This document shows, piece by piece, positions 10,273-21,431 of a DNA stretch of 64,000 bases. This stretch comes from Brachyhypopomus gauderio (lineage: Eukaryota > Chordata > Actinopteri > Gymnotiformes > Hypopomidae). A program made the position numbers and the translations under genes. Where the stretch lies: assembly GCF_052324685.1 (NCBI RefSeq), contig NW_027506875.1, forward strand, positions 1,982,309-2,046,308. Reading direction: 5' to 3'. The stretch's first letter is position 1. Each line of letters opens with the position of its first letter. The notes under the pieces were generated by a model. The model made no database searches and was not told the origin of the DNA. It was given only the letters and a program-made list of their open reading frames with translations.

Positions 10273-11682
10273 GACTGTAGTGTCGTCAGCAAACTTCAGG
10301 AGTTTAACAGATGGGTCGTTAGATGTGCAGTCATTGGTGTAGAGAGAGAAGAGAAGTGGGGAGAGCACACATCCCTGAGGAGCACCAGTGCTGATAGACT
10401 GTGTGGAGGACGTGACTTTTCCCAGCTGCACCTGCTGTTTCCTGTCTGTCAGGAAGCTGGTGATCCACTGACACATGGCAGGATAGACATTGAGCTGGGA
10501 GAGTTTGGTGGACAGAATGCCTGGGATGATGGTGTTGAACGCCGAGCTGAAATCAAGAAACAGAATTTTTGCGTACACCCCTGAGCAGTCCAGATGTTGC
10601 AGGATGAAATGCAGACCCATGTTGACTGCATCATCCACTGACCTTTTTGGCCGGTAGGCAAACTGCAGGGGGTCCAGCAGGTGTCCTGTGACATATTTCA
10701 AGTGGGCCAGCACCAGTTGTTCAAAGGACTTCATGACCACAGACGTAAGAGCAACGGGCCTGTAGTCATTCAGTCCTGTGATGGAGGGTTTCTTGGGGAC
10801 TGGGATGATGGTCTTTTGTTTCTGAAACAGTCGGCTCACATCAGCTTCACATATTGTGAGTACAGCTTGAGTGGTGGTGGGGGGAGAGATGGAGTAGGTA
10901 TTGTAGGTGGTGGTGAATGTAGATGGTGCTGTAGGGGTGTGAAGAGGTGTGAATGTGTCCTGCTCAAACCTAAAACTGTTAAGGTAGTCAGCCTTTGTTT
11001 GCATCTGCGAGGGGGTGGTCTTCTGTAGTTGGTAATGTGTTGAAGGCCTCTCCACACTGATCCTGGGTCGTGGGCTGAAACTGTTTTCTCAGCTTTCCAG
11101 AATAGCATGTTTTGGCCACTCTGATCTCCCTGGTCAGTGTGTTTTTGGCCTTCTTGTACAGAGCTTTGTCCCCACTTCTGTAAGCCTCTGCCTTAGCCTG
11201 ATGAAGCTGGCTGAATTTGGTTGTGAACCATGGCTTGTTGTTTCTGAATGTGCAGTAGGTTTTTTCTTCACAAAAACTAATATAGGATGTGACAGTCATA
11301 TCATCCAGATTGTCCGTAGCGGCTTCAAAAACACTCCAGTCAGTGCACTCAAAGCAGTCCTGTAGGTCTTGCTTAGCCTCCCTGGTCCACTTCACTGTTT
11401 TCACTACAGGCTTTACAGATTTTAGTTTCTGCCTGTAGGTAGGAATAAGGTGAACCAGACAGTGATCCGAGTGTCCCAGAGCTGCGTGGGGCATGGAGCG
11501 ATAGGCATTTTTCAGAACAGTGTAGCAGTATGTTATTATCCCTGGTGGGACAATTAAAATGTTGCTTGTATTTTGGGAGTTGGTATATGTTTTATGTTTT
11601 AATTCATTATTATACAAAAAATGAGCTACAAAGGTTTCAATAATAGACCTGTGTAATCTCTGCTTACATATTCCTAAACAAG

Positions 11683-11770
11683 ATCAAATCAAATCAAATT
11701 TGTATAGCGCTTTTCACAACATATGTTGTCACAAAGCACAAGAAATCATGGAGGAATAGGAACATGTATA
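11683..11770 (-). mobile_element. L2-type LINE 3' tail
   Basis: TCAAATCAAATCAAATTTGT then ATAGCGCTTTTCACAACATA and TTGTCACAAAGC read, on the minus strand, as the standard fish L2 tail (compare the plus-oriented tail at 3085-3136). No coding sequence is attached. Confidence 0.6.
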
Positions 11771-12110
11771 TAAAATGATTAGGTGTAAAATAAATGATAA
11801 AAAATTTAAGAAATACATGCACTCTAATATATAGTATACTCTAGTATACTCTAACCTACAGTATAGTATACTCCAGTGGCAAACCGTCAGGGCCTTCAAG
11901 GCCTTCTCTGAAGGGTATTGAAAAAGATGCTTTATATATTATATGTAATATATGTAAATAATAATTTTTTTCCCTCTAAATCGGCTTTCACCTCCAAAAA
12001 AAAACCTGAAATGAAAAAAATCAACCATTCAGCATATTTCACACCGTAAAAGAGAGAAAGGACATCCCCCAGGAACTTCTGTTTATCTGTCGCATACTCT
12101 TGCCTTTTAC

Positions 12111-12111
<1 letters not shown>

Positions 12112-12153
<42 letters not shown>
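12112..12153. repeat. (GA)n microsatellite in hAT 5' region
   Basis: A GA run with two interruptions, about 165 bases before the transposase ATG. Confidence 0.9.
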
Positions 12154-12154
<1 letters not shown>

Positions 12155-12316
12155 CGCTTTTATTATAGATTGGCAGCTTAATCAACCAATCATATTCCGA
12201 ATTAGAATGGTGGGGGCGTGTCCAATGGTCTCAGGGTATTCTCGCTGGTCCTCGCGTCAATTCTGCGTGGTTGGTGTTTAGCTAGTTAGCAGCTCCTAGC
12301 CAGCACTACCGTGGGG

Positions 12317-14437
12317 ATGGAGTCGCAGGATATTGTAAGCGATTTGCTAACAACACCATTTTCAAGACGGTCATTCAGTGCAAAATTGGATATTGTAAGA
12401 AAAGGGAGACCAACACCTCATCTTCAAATTATAACACAAGCGGCGAAAGGCTACGTTCGTCATTTTCAAGCTAGCAACTGGCAGCGCTACCCATGGCTAA
12501 CGGGTTCAGAGCAGCGCAGAAAGTTGTTCTGTTGGGACTGTTTGCTCTTCTCTACCAGCGACAGCGGTGTGTGGAGTAACACGGGCTTCGACAATTTGAG
12601 CTGCTTAACCAAGGCTGCTCAGAAACACCAGAATTCTGCAGGTCACCTGAAGTCAGTAGTTTTGTCGAAAACGTTTGGAGACGCAAGAATCGAGCCGCAG
12701 CTGAACGGACAGCGGTGGAGAGAAACGGAGACGCACAACGAGCGGGTGAGAAAAAACAGGGAGATTTTAAAGCGTCTAATCGACTGCGTGATCTTTTTAG
12801 GGAAACAAGAACTGCCATTTAGAGACCACGACGAAAGTGAGTCCGCAAACCGTGGTAACTACATGGAGTTGCTTTCATTTTTGGCAGAATATGACAAGGA
12901 TTTACATAATCATTTATCCACATCTGAGGTGTTCACTGGCGCCTCGGGTACCATTCAGAATGACTTGATAAATGCGGTTGCTGAAGTAATTGGAAAAAGC
13001 ATCAAAGATGAAATAAAGGGCGCAGCCTTTACTGCGGTAATGGTGGACGAAACGGCTGACGTCAGCAATACGACACAATCGTCCGTGGTTCTGCGCTACG
13101 TCACAGAGGACGGAGTCAAGGAGAGATTCGTCACATTCGAAGACGTCACAAAAAATAAACGGGCTCGTGACCTTGCAGAGCCTGTTATCAAGTGTTTAGA
13201 AGAGTTTGAATGCGCAGGTAAAGTCGTGGCACAGTGTTATGATGGCACGGCCGTTATGGAATCAGGGCTGAATATAGTTCAAGCTAAGGTTAAAGAAAAG
13301 ATTCCACAGGCGCTTTTCATACATTGCTATGCTCACCCTCTTAATTTGGTCATGTCTCAGGGTGTTGCAAAAATACGTGAATGCAAAATTTTTTTCTCAC
13401 ACCTTACCGACCTGACAGCATTCTTTTCTAAATCACCTAAACATACCCAATTGCTTGACGAAATTTGCCAAAAAAGACTGCGACGTGTGGCACCTACCAG
13501 ATGGAATTTAACTTCAAAACTCGTCTGCACTGTCTTTGAGAAGAAGGATGCTCTTAAGGATATTTTTAAGTACATCATTGAGCATCATGAGGACTTTGAA
13601 CACAATGCAATACACAGTGCAGATGGCTACTTATCACACCTGGAAAACTTTGACTTCAACTTTTTTCTTGTGACCTTCAAGGATATCTTTGACCATGCTG
13701 ACGTACTTTTTGATATTTCACAGAGTAAGTGTTTTGACATGGACTTTTGCTTAGCTAAGGTGGAGGAGTTTTGCACTTTTATTGAGCAGCAGAGAGAACA
13801 TTTCGATCAAATATATGATGCGACGGTGGCAGAGACCGGAGAGCCAACTGGACGGAGAACCCACACGAATGCTCGTGCACACTACAGGGCGCTACATGAA
13901 CAGATTTTAGATAGTATTCTAAATCAAGTGCAGGACCGGTTTAAAGATCATGAAAAACTTTCTTTTCTTTCAGTCCTGGACCCACAGCAGTTCAGTAACT
14001 TTAAGAATTCTTTCCCTGATGCTGCTTTCTCATGCCTGGCAGACAGCTTCGGGCCTCATTTTGACCTGCCGCGGCTGAAAACCGAACTCTCCGTGATGTA
14101 CTCTATGAACGAATTTCAAGGCAAATCTCCAACTGACCTCCACATCTTCCTTCAACGCAATGGACTTAGTGACAGCATGCGCCAGCTATATTTACTTACC
14201 AGTTTAATTCTAACTATTCCGGTTTCAATTGCTTCTGTGGAAAGAACGTTTTCTGCACTTGAACGTATTAAGACCTACGCGAGGAACACATCAGGACAGT
14301 CCAGACTGTCTGCACTGGCTTCAATTGCTATCGAAAAGGAGCTTGTTTTGGAATTAAAAGGCAAGGAGCAGCTGTATGATCGCGTCATTGAGCAGTTCGT
14401 TCAGAAAGAAAGGAGGATGGATTTTGTATTCAAGTGA
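12317..14437 (+). CDS. hAT transposase, TTF/ZMYM-type, intact
   Basis: A cut-and-paste transposase of 706 residues encoded in a single exon. The N-terminus has a TTF-type zinc-finger region (LFCWDCLLFS with later LTKAAQKHQNSAGH). The RNase-H-like core has candidate catalytic residues Asp244 in VMVDETADVS, Asp309 in CYDGTAVMESG and Glu642 in SVERTFSALERIKTY. The C-terminal hAT dimerisation block runs to the end (RLSALASIAIEKEL). Related sequences are often annotated zinc finger MYM-type protein 1-like. The ATG at 12317 (MESQDIVS) is preferred over the upstream non-ATG codons. No stop or frameshift is seen. It lies on the same strand as the element and ends 280 bases before its right end. Confidence 0.95.
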   Translation: MESQDIVSDLLTTPFSRRSFSAKLDIVRKGRPTPHLQIITQAAKGYVRHFQASNWQRYPWLTGSEQRRKLFCWDCLLFSTSDSGVWSNTGFDNLSCLTKAAQKHQNSAGHLKSVVLSKTFGDARIEPQLNGQRWRETETHNERVRKNREILKRLIDCVIFLGKQELPFRDHDESESANRGNYMELLSFLAEYDKDLHNHLSTSEVFTGASGTIQNDLINAVAEVIGKSIKDEIKGAAFTAVMVDETADVSNTTQSSVVLRYVTEDGVKERFVTFEDVTKNKRARDLAEPVIKCLEEFECAGKVVAQCYDGTAVMESGLNIVQAKVKEKIPQALFIHCYAHPLNLVMSQGVAKIRECKIFFSHLTDLTAFFSKSPKHTQLLDEICQKRLRRVAPTRWNLTSKLVCTVFEKKDALKDIFKYIIEHHEDFEHNAIHSADGYLSHLENFDFNFFLVTFKDIFDHADVLFDISQSKCFDMDFCLAKVEEFCTFIEQQREHFDQIYDATVAETGEPTGRRTHTNARAHYRALHEQILDSILNQVQDRFKDHEKLSFLSVLDPQQFSNFKNSFPDAAFSCLADSFGPHFDLPRLKTELSVMYSMNEFQGKSPTDLHIFLQRNGLSDSMRQLYLLTSLILTIPVSIASVERTFSALERIKTYARNTSGQSRLSALASIAIEKELVLELKGKEQLYDRVIEQFVQKERRMDFVFK

Positions 14438-14717
14438 TCGGCTGTGGTGAGTGTTTTTTAATTGAGGGTTGCTAGATATGTTTATAATAAATGTTCAGCT
14501 ATTAATAATTTGCTGACATTTGTGAATTAATTGTGATGTTTGAACTTCTAACTGACTCATTTGGTGGTTAAATGATGCAGAAGTTGTGTAGGTACGTTGC
14601 ACATAGTACACACAATTATGACAACAGTTGTATGGACGTGTTTTTAATACTACGGACATTTTTACATTTGGCCATGTCTAGTGAAGGCCCATGGCCAGTA
14701 AGTATGGTTCGCCACTG

Positions 14718-16954
14718 GTACACTCTATAGTAATTCTAACCTTCAGTACAGTACTCTATAATATATTCTAACCTAAAGTACAGTGCTCTGTAGTATACTT
14801 TAACCTACAGTACAGTACACTATAGTATACTCTAACCTACAGTAATCTATGACATACTCTAACCTACAGTGTTTGGAATGATTTCTCTCTTTCCTGCAGT
14901 ATTGTGACAGCCCTCAAGGTGGCATCATGGAGGAGATGAGCTAGACCAGGACGAAGCAGCAGGAATGTGAGGTTTCTGGACACCCCCAGAGATCCCCCAC
15001 TGTGCAGAGAGCTCTCTCCATGAGCAACGGATCTGTTGATTTATTTATTATGAATTGAATTGGCCATGTTCAAAAATGGCAGCAGGGATTCAGGCTTATG
15101 TGTTTCAGAGTAAACATTTCAGAGTAAATATTTCCCAGTACATAGCCAGTTGTTGCTGCTCCCAATATATGCAGCAGATGTCTCAGTAATTAATACTGCT
15201 TCGTTGTTCGTTTGCTCTGATCGGTACTGGAGCACAAAACTTACAACAATGGAAAATATCAGCATCTTTACCTCTTCCCTTCTCAGTAGTGATTGGCTGA
15301 CACTGCTCTTCACCTGATGTGATGCACCTGTGTGTGATCTATTGTAAGTGGGACAATATGTGGATTTGTCCTATTTTATTCCTCACCAGAAAATGCATTC
15401 TTTTTAAATAAAATTTTACAGAAAGTTGTAAAAAGACCTTTTTTAATTTTAATTGTTTAGGAATATTACTTGGATCCCTCCGTATTGTTAAAATTTATAT
15501 TAAAAATCCACATGTAAAAAATATCAATAAAAACTATGCAGGCTTTCATAGGGTGTCCTAATTTTTTTCACATGACAGTATATTGTCACGTTACAGCCCC
15601 GGACCCTTCCCTTTGGGCATGTGTGGACATAGTCCGTGTCCGTGTATGTACATTGGGGGGTGTGACTGGGTGTGTGTGTGTGTTCACTTGTGCCATTAGT
15701 CTAATGTGTTTCACGCGGTGCTTGTTAGATTATGTGTATAAAGTAAGTGTGTGTGTGTGTGTAGCGTCCTGTGCTCATCTTTATATAAGTCTCACGTACG
15801 TCTGTCAAGCGTAAATGTTAAATGTGTGCCGTCTGTCCATTTTTAAATTTTTTTTATTATTATTTTTTCCCCACCACTACCCCCTCTCTTTGGAGGACTA
15901 TTGATACTTTATTGTTTATTGTTTATTCAATTATTCAATCCTATAAACATATATAAATTTAATACATTTAAATGCAGGGGGGTGGGGTGTAAAGGGAGAT
16001 ATCTCCCTGCACAATCCATTTAAATAAACGAACGTCAGTGTTTGCACCCTGAAAACTGCCCTGTCCTTCAGCCTGCATTCAGCGTTACATATGTTATAAA
16101 CAAAATCTGTCAGACAACATTATGTTAAGAATGATGCAATAACTTTTTAACTTAATGGGTAAGTTCTCAGGCAAATATGAGTACCTGTAAAACGGTATTC
16201 ACAAAACAATACTATTAAAGTTTACACAACACAAAGTGGTTGAAATACAAAAACCTCGGGAGTGGGATGTTGATCTATGGAACCAAATAAAACAATGACT
16301 TCAGCTATCAAACAGTGACTGATTGAGATTTGTAGGTTCAGTGTTGGACCAGCATTAACGTCTGAACATTTCTGTGCTTAACTCGGGGGAGGAGACTTTA
16401 TGTGAAAGCTGTGTCAGCCTTGTTCAATTGGCCTTTGAGCTTATGCCAGCCTGTGTAAATCACGAGTAAAGTGTGTGTAAACACATTAACCTAACAGAAG
16501 GGGGTAGAGCTTTTTAAAGGGTTTGATCTGTGTTACACAAGCGTGATAGTCAAATCAAAGCTCTTTGTTTCTCTTTGTTCTGTCGGTCAGCTTATCAAAT
16601 CGAACAGACATCCCTGTTTTGTATTGTTCCCACAATCACACCCAAAAGCTCAGAGGTCCTCATATGTCAGGCTGTTTCCACACACACCGCCCAGTCTGGC
16701 TTCGGTCCTGAACCTGAAGGAAGTGTTTGGCAAGCATGAAAACAGAAGGAACAAATCAGAGCAACACAGGCGATGGAGGCACTCGGACTCAGACGTGAGA
16801 CACTATCATCACATGAAGACGTGAGACACTATCATCGCATCAAGACATGAAACACTATCCATCATATGAAGACGTGAGACACTCATCACACGAAGACGTG
16901 AGACAGGACTTCAGCTGGTGGCAAAAAGGCTTTGGTTGCAATAAAAGATTCATA
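14718..16954. other. no gene recognised; low-complexity and AT-rich DNA
   Basis: The stretch holds a degenerate CTCTAACCTACAGTA repeat (14718-14870), a GT-rich patch (15660-15770), a CCCCACC/T-rich patch (15830-15890) and short GAAGACGTGAGACACTATCA repeats (16790-16905). A possible terminal exon at 14901-14945 is discussed under rejected items. Otherwise I see nothing coding. Confidence 0.5.
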
Positions 16955-17040
16955 AATCAAATCAAATATATTTGTATAGCGCTTTTCACAACACATGTTG
17001 TCAAAAAGCGCTTACATCAACAGTTTGCTGCTTTCACCCA
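16955..17040 (-). mobile_element. L2-type LINE 3' tail
   Basis: AAATCAAATCAAATATATTTGT, then ATAGCGCTTTTCACAACACA and GTTGTCAAAAAGCGC, match the tail at 11683-11770 in the same orientation. The 5' extent is unclear. Confidence 0.55.
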
Positions 17041-17523
17041 ATTAAAAGAAAGTCTATTAAGACAGGAGGGGACTGCATTTAATCCTAATGTCAACATAGC
17101 GCTGTTTGTATATTCCATATCCCTACTGAACCAAAGCCTCTCTGTACAGAAGACCCTTATGTAAAGAGTGGTAATTGGTAATTGGCTGATCTGGAGACTG
17201 TGGGCATCAGAAACTAGCCACTTTCACATATCAAATCAGATCCCTGTGACAAGAACCTGTCAGACTGTGGCTTTTAGACGGGGGTCAGTGCATCTGGGCC
17301 AAACCAGCAGGTCCAGTGGGGTGTTCTAGGGCTGAACGATTAATTGCATTTGCGATAATTTCGCGATTTTTTAAAACGCGATTGTCTAATCGCACAGGCT
17401 GCGATTTAAACTGGTCACGTGACTTGGGAGCGAGCCGAGCCGAGGACGAACGGAGCAAACCCGAGCAGGAGGCAGGGAGGTGGAGAAGTGAAGTTAACAC
17501 AGCGCACTTTAACTTGTTGCACA

Positions 17524-17830
17524 ATGGCTTCAGGCTCGACAGAAGCTGACACAACTGAAAGTCTAATACCAAAGAGGGGCAGCACATAAGTTGTGTGAAA
17601 TTACTTTGGCTTTTAAAAAGATGCTGCTCAACGTCAGGTACCCTGCAAAACATGCCTTGCTACTGTTGCTACGACGCGAGGTAACACTACAAACCTTCAG
17701 CATTAAAAAAAACACCACAAAGCCTCGTATGATATTTGTAAGGCTAAAATGCCAACGACCAGTGCTGCATCTTCAAATACGCCAATGTGTTTCTCTGCGC
17801 TTATACAGCTTTAGTATGCGGTGAGCAGCG
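17524..17830 (+). pseudogene. decayed BED-finger hAT transposase, N-terminal part
   Basis: From ATGGCTTCAGGC the frame reads MASGSTEADTTESLIPKRGS, then a stop. Across changes of frame the next stretch resembles a BED finger (a W/F-rich start, then CKTCLATVATTRGNTTNLQ with trailing histidines near 17710). Stops and at least one frameshift make it non-functional, and no RNase-H core survives. It belongs to the 17327-23044 hAT. The assignment rests on the finger pattern only. Confidence 0.7.
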
Positions 17831-18174
17831 AAATACCGTAAAATCACGCATATAGGCGCAATAAGATTTAAAGCACGGATGAATCGCGAAAGCGCGGATA
17901 GCTTGACCGCGGTCCAGCAGACAGGGTTCACTGACCGAACCGTTTGAAAGTGTAACTCCTTATGGATGTAATTCGAAGCGGCACGCTGAAATAACTCGGG
18001 CAGTAACGGAGTTCATAGTGAAAGACATGATGCCCGTTAATATAGTGAACAAGCCCGGCTTCATGGCTTTGTTAAACACACTGGATATGCGCTACCAAAT
18101 GCCCTCACGCACATATTTTAGCCATGTTGCTATACCTGCAGGGTTGCCAACTCTCACGCATTGAGCGTCTTAAT

Positions 18175-18811
18175 AAGCCTCTCGAATTTTGTAACTTCGC
18201 GCGCGCGCCGCGCTTCAGCGCGATGGACAAAGTCATGTTTGCCGGGTTCATACACCTATACAAGGTGGAATTAAAGCACTTGTACGTCACTTTAAAGGTC
18301 CAGTTCAATATTTCCCAGCACGATAAACATAATTAAGTGAAATATTTATACATATACTCGAAATGAATCGAAATAATTCGCTTTTTTATCACATTATTTA
18401 ATGGTTGTTTATTTTCAAAACGCCCAATCTTAACGTCTTCACGTTCTCTCATGTTTCGTCCTGGAATTACAAGAGGCTCGTATTTGTTAACGTAATTTCA
18501 ACATTTTAATGTACTTTAGCCTAAATTCCAGCACTTTTCAAACCTGAAACACAAAGCAACATTAAAATGCGTCAGGTAAATGTTCATTCCCTTTTTTTTG
18601 AGGGGTGTTTCTTTATACTACCACATATAGTTTCGGACAACATTGCAAAGTCATATTTACGTTTGATGCCTGATGTGTATATATACGGTCTCTGGTCAGG
18701 TAAAATGTTCTTTCACCGGTTTTGCAGGGGTTTTTTATTCTCCACTGCCTCCTATCGCCACCTATCGTTTCGGAGAACACTGCAGCGACGCTCGCGACGT
18801 TCGTGAAAGTA
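18175..18811. mobile_element. AGCCTGG-family element, copy C, internally deleted
   Basis: Starts TTAATAAGCCT, then jumps directly to CTCGAATTTTGTAACTTCG, so about 100 bases of the left end are missing relative to copy A. The rest follows copy A and adds TATATATACGGTCTCTGGTC and CACCTATCGTTTCGG segments. It abuts copy D head-to-tail at 18812. Confidence 0.65.
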
Positions 18812-18842
18812 TGCCTGGTTTTATACTTGACGCGCCGCGAGC

Positions 18843-20081
18843 TAGAGGTCTGCACTCCCGCGGTAATCCCGCGGGTCCCGACAGAATATCTTGCGGCGCG
18901 GGACAGAATTTAATTGTTATTGGCGGGAGCGGGAGTTGAATTAGTCCAGGCGATGCGGGAGCGGGACCACATATACATGTAGAAAAATCCCGCAAATTAA
19001 TAGTCTAGAAAATTATAATAATAACAACGCAATGATTTCCATGCATAAGGAACAGGACGAAAACAACTAATCATTCAGTAAGTAAGCAATAAACTAATTC
19101 AAAATATTGGCTAAGCAACTGATCACGTGAACATGAAGTGTGCGTCATTTTGTCATTTTGATACAGAAATGGCAGAGACTGTAGACCAGGGGTCGGCAAC
19201 CTTTGAGACATGGAGTGCCAACTTTAACATGTCCAGTCAATGAGTGTGACACTATGGCGGCGAGTTTAAATTGTTGACCGAGGAGGGGGGGAGGTGTAAA
19301 TCGACACAAAAAGTATTATATCGCGATCGATCGCCAAGTTTAAACGCCTTCGCCGTTCGCGCGAGGTGTGCGTGCGGAGTCGCGCGCTACGGTCACTCGC
19401 GAAAGTATAATCCATTAATATAATAATTTATATTATAAAATATATATTTTTGCTGATGCTGGTCCAGCGTGTCGCGTGCCAGTGACTATGCCTCGGTGTG
19501 CCAATGGTGGCACGCGTGCCATAGGTTGCCGACCCCTGCTGTAGACGGTCAACCAGTTTCAGCTGTGGAAAATTCTATTAAAACAGGCGAATACACCACA
19601 ATTAAGCCACCTACAGGAAAGTCTGATGTATGGAAGTCATATTCCATTGTAATTAATGGAGATGGAAATCGGCTTGTTGTGATACATGTCAGAAAGTGTT
19701 GGTGTACGTCACCTAACGGGATGTGTTTGGACTGTGATAAGAAATGGGACAGCGCGATCAATCGCTATATTGCTGTTTTAATAAATACATAAGAAAATTT
19801 CAAGTACTAAATCTAATTAATTCAATTCATATTAGGATTGCGGGCGGGGGCGACAGAAATGTGTATGTAGTGGGCGGGTGCGGCTTTAAAACAAGCGATT
19901 TTTTGGCCGGTGCGGGCGGGAGCGGGATTAAAACAAGCAGGTGCGGGCGGGAGCGGGATTAAAACAAGCAGGTGCGGGCGGGAGCGGGATTAAAACAAGC
20001 GATTTTTTGGCGGGAGCGGGTCTAAAACAAGCGGGAGCGGGCGGGAGCGGGATTAAAAAAGCAGTCCCGCGCAGACCTCTA
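18843..20081 (+). mobile_element. second copy of the composite TAGAGGTCTGC hAT
   Basis: Same family as 5061-6215, with the same TAGAGGTCTGC ends and a perfect 8-bp duplication ccgcgagc (18835-18842 and 20082-20089). The BED-like frame (19469-19792 in its chimeric form) is almost identical to the first copy. The nested CAGGGGTCGG MITE is at the same internal site. The right end has one or two extra AGCGGGATTAAAACAAGCAG subrepeats. Confidence 0.92.
19187..19538. mobile_element. hAT MITE (CAGGGGTCGG family) nested in 18843-20081
   Basis: Same TIRs as 5405-5744 and the same flanking ctgtagac (19179-19186 and 19539-19546). The position inside the host element is identical to that in the other copy, so this is an inherited insertion and not an independent one. 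Confidence 0.92.
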
Positions 20082-20218
20082 CCGCGAGCTGCGCGAGGGT
20101 CCGCGGCGAAAATGACGTAATCGCTGTGGCTGTGCGCGAGGGCCTCGCGCGCTGTCCGTTCGCGAGGTCGTGCACCTCTCGAATTTTGTAACTTCGCGCG
20201 TGCGCCGCGCTTCAGCGC

Positions 20219-21431
20219 TGTGACTACCCGATCCGTACACCCTGCCCGATCCGTACCGAGCATGCGCGAGAAAATGTGCGCATGCGCGTTGAGATTGTCC
20301 CAGGCACGTATCGGGCAGATATTTGCGCATGCGTTAACACTTTACGACACTACCGTTACATTTTACGACACCTTTGTAAACAGTTAAAAATAATAGTAGT
20401 AATAATAACAATTAAATAATAATAGAAATAATAATAAATTATATTTATTATAATTGTAACTGCGGATTAATACATACATACACATACATTATAATATAAT
20501 ATAGATTTATACATTGGTTACATTGGGGAGAACATTGGTTCGGGGTGCAGGAAGTGTTGTAATAAAATAATGAAGGATTTCAGATTTTATGGCGCGTTAA
20601 AGGAGTATAAAGGAGCTATTCAAACCGACTTGTGACAAAAATATGCGACGCGAAATTCGTCGTGTATCTGAAAACTTTATAGTTAAAGGTAAGTTAAATT
20701 CAAACCATGTTCCTAGGTTAACAGTCGGTCCTGTCGTGGAATATAAAGTTAATAACTATGGTGGAACGTTTTCTTTTTATGTTTAGATAACCGAATATTT
20801 TACATCGGACCAAACAAAAGGTAGGCCAAAAGTAACCGGCAATAACCCTGTCTCTAGTGCCTCGTACACCATGATGGTAACACCGGTGCCAGGGTTATTA
20901 TGACACTCGATCAGAGCAGACCTCTTTTTCTCTTCAGTCAACATAACCAAACGCATATATTTTTTGTTTGGTCCGATGTAAAACATTCGGTTATCTAAAC
21001 ATAAAAAGAAAACGTTCCACCATTGTTATTTATGAATATATATATATATAAGAACTTTATATTCCACGACAGGACAGACTGTTAACTTAGGAACATGGTT
21101 TGAATTTAACTTACTTTCAACTATAAAGTTTTCAGATACACGACGAATTTCACGTCGCATATTTTTATCACAAGTCGATTTGAATAAACCGTGGGAGATA
21201 TACTCCTTTAACTCGCCATAAAATCTGAAATCCTTCATTTTTTAATTACAATGCTTCTCGTACGATCACAGACTCCGTTCACTACTTCGCATCTAGTAGT
21301 GTCGTAAAGTGTTAACGCATGCGCAAAATATCTGCCCGATACGTGCCTGGGCCAATCGCAACGCGCATGCGCACATTTTCTCGCGCATACTCGGTACGGA
21401 TCGGGCAGGGTGTACGGATCGGGTAGTCACA
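20219..21431. mobile_element. long foldback DNA element, possibly Ginger-related
   Basis: The first and last ~135 bases are near-perfect inverted repeats starting TGTGACTACCCGATCCGTAC. A 5-bp duplication, agcgc, flanks them (20214-20218 and 21432-21436); the uninterrupted site is visible in copy A. A second pair of arms (about 20570-20830 and 20965-21240) is also inverted, so most of the 1213 bp can fold back. TGTNR ends, 4-5-bp target sites and an integrase-like remnant between the arms fit the Ginger group of DNA transposons. That placement is inference. Confidence 0.75.
20783..20986 (-). pseudogene. remnant of an integrase zinc-binding (H2C2) region
   Basis: The minus strand reads MFYIGPNKKYMRLVMLTEEK, then RSALIECHNNPGTG. 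Across a frameshift near 20880 it continues with HHGVRGTRDR and a GYFWPT-type segment. This HxxxxxxHH...G.R.T pattern is the zinc-binding N-terminal part of gypsy/Ginger-type integrases. No DDE core is present. A related upstream piece starting MKDFRFYGELKEY is on the same strand at 21238-21026. Too broken to act. Confidence 0.6.

Larger units (their letters stand above)
8570..11617 (-). mobile_element. Rex1-like LINE, split by a hAT element
   Basis: The minus strand carries, in order, the end of an AP-endonuclease (ALGHSDHCLV, about 11510), a linker, and a reverse transcriptase. Its motifs include [35 protein letters not shown] and LKFADDTTV (ends about 10275). After a 716-base hAT insertion the frame resumes with VIGLIQDDDES (9548). 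The C-terminus FLGTTISHDLKWEPN to LPTGHHLHQQLI and a 3' UTR extend to about 8570. A frame break near 11050 and the absent N-terminus make it non-functional. Rex1/Babar is my best clade guess; jockey-superfamily is safe. Confidence 0.85.
11874..14717 (+). mobile_element. full-length autonomous hAT transposon
   Basis: The ends are CAGTGGCAAACC and, on the complement of the right end, CAGTGGCGAACC. Flanking 8-bp sequences are gtatactc (11866-11873) and gtacactc (14718-14725), one mismatch apart. The 2844-bp body holds one uninterrupted transposase gene, so it may be young. It sits in a locally tandem AGTATACTCTAACCTAC region that continues on both sides (11822-11873 and 14718-14870). Confidence 0.93.

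Noticed and set aside
14901..14945. Possible last exon (TTTCCTGCAG then YCDSPQGGIMEEMS and a stop)
   Set aside because: It has a good acceptor and a short frame, but no donor exon, no known protein match and no neighbours. It is too short to support a gene.
20219..21431. Interpretation as an LTR retrotransposon (5-bp duplication and TG...CA ends)
   Set aside because: The terminal repeats are inverted, not direct, so a DNA transposon is the better fit.
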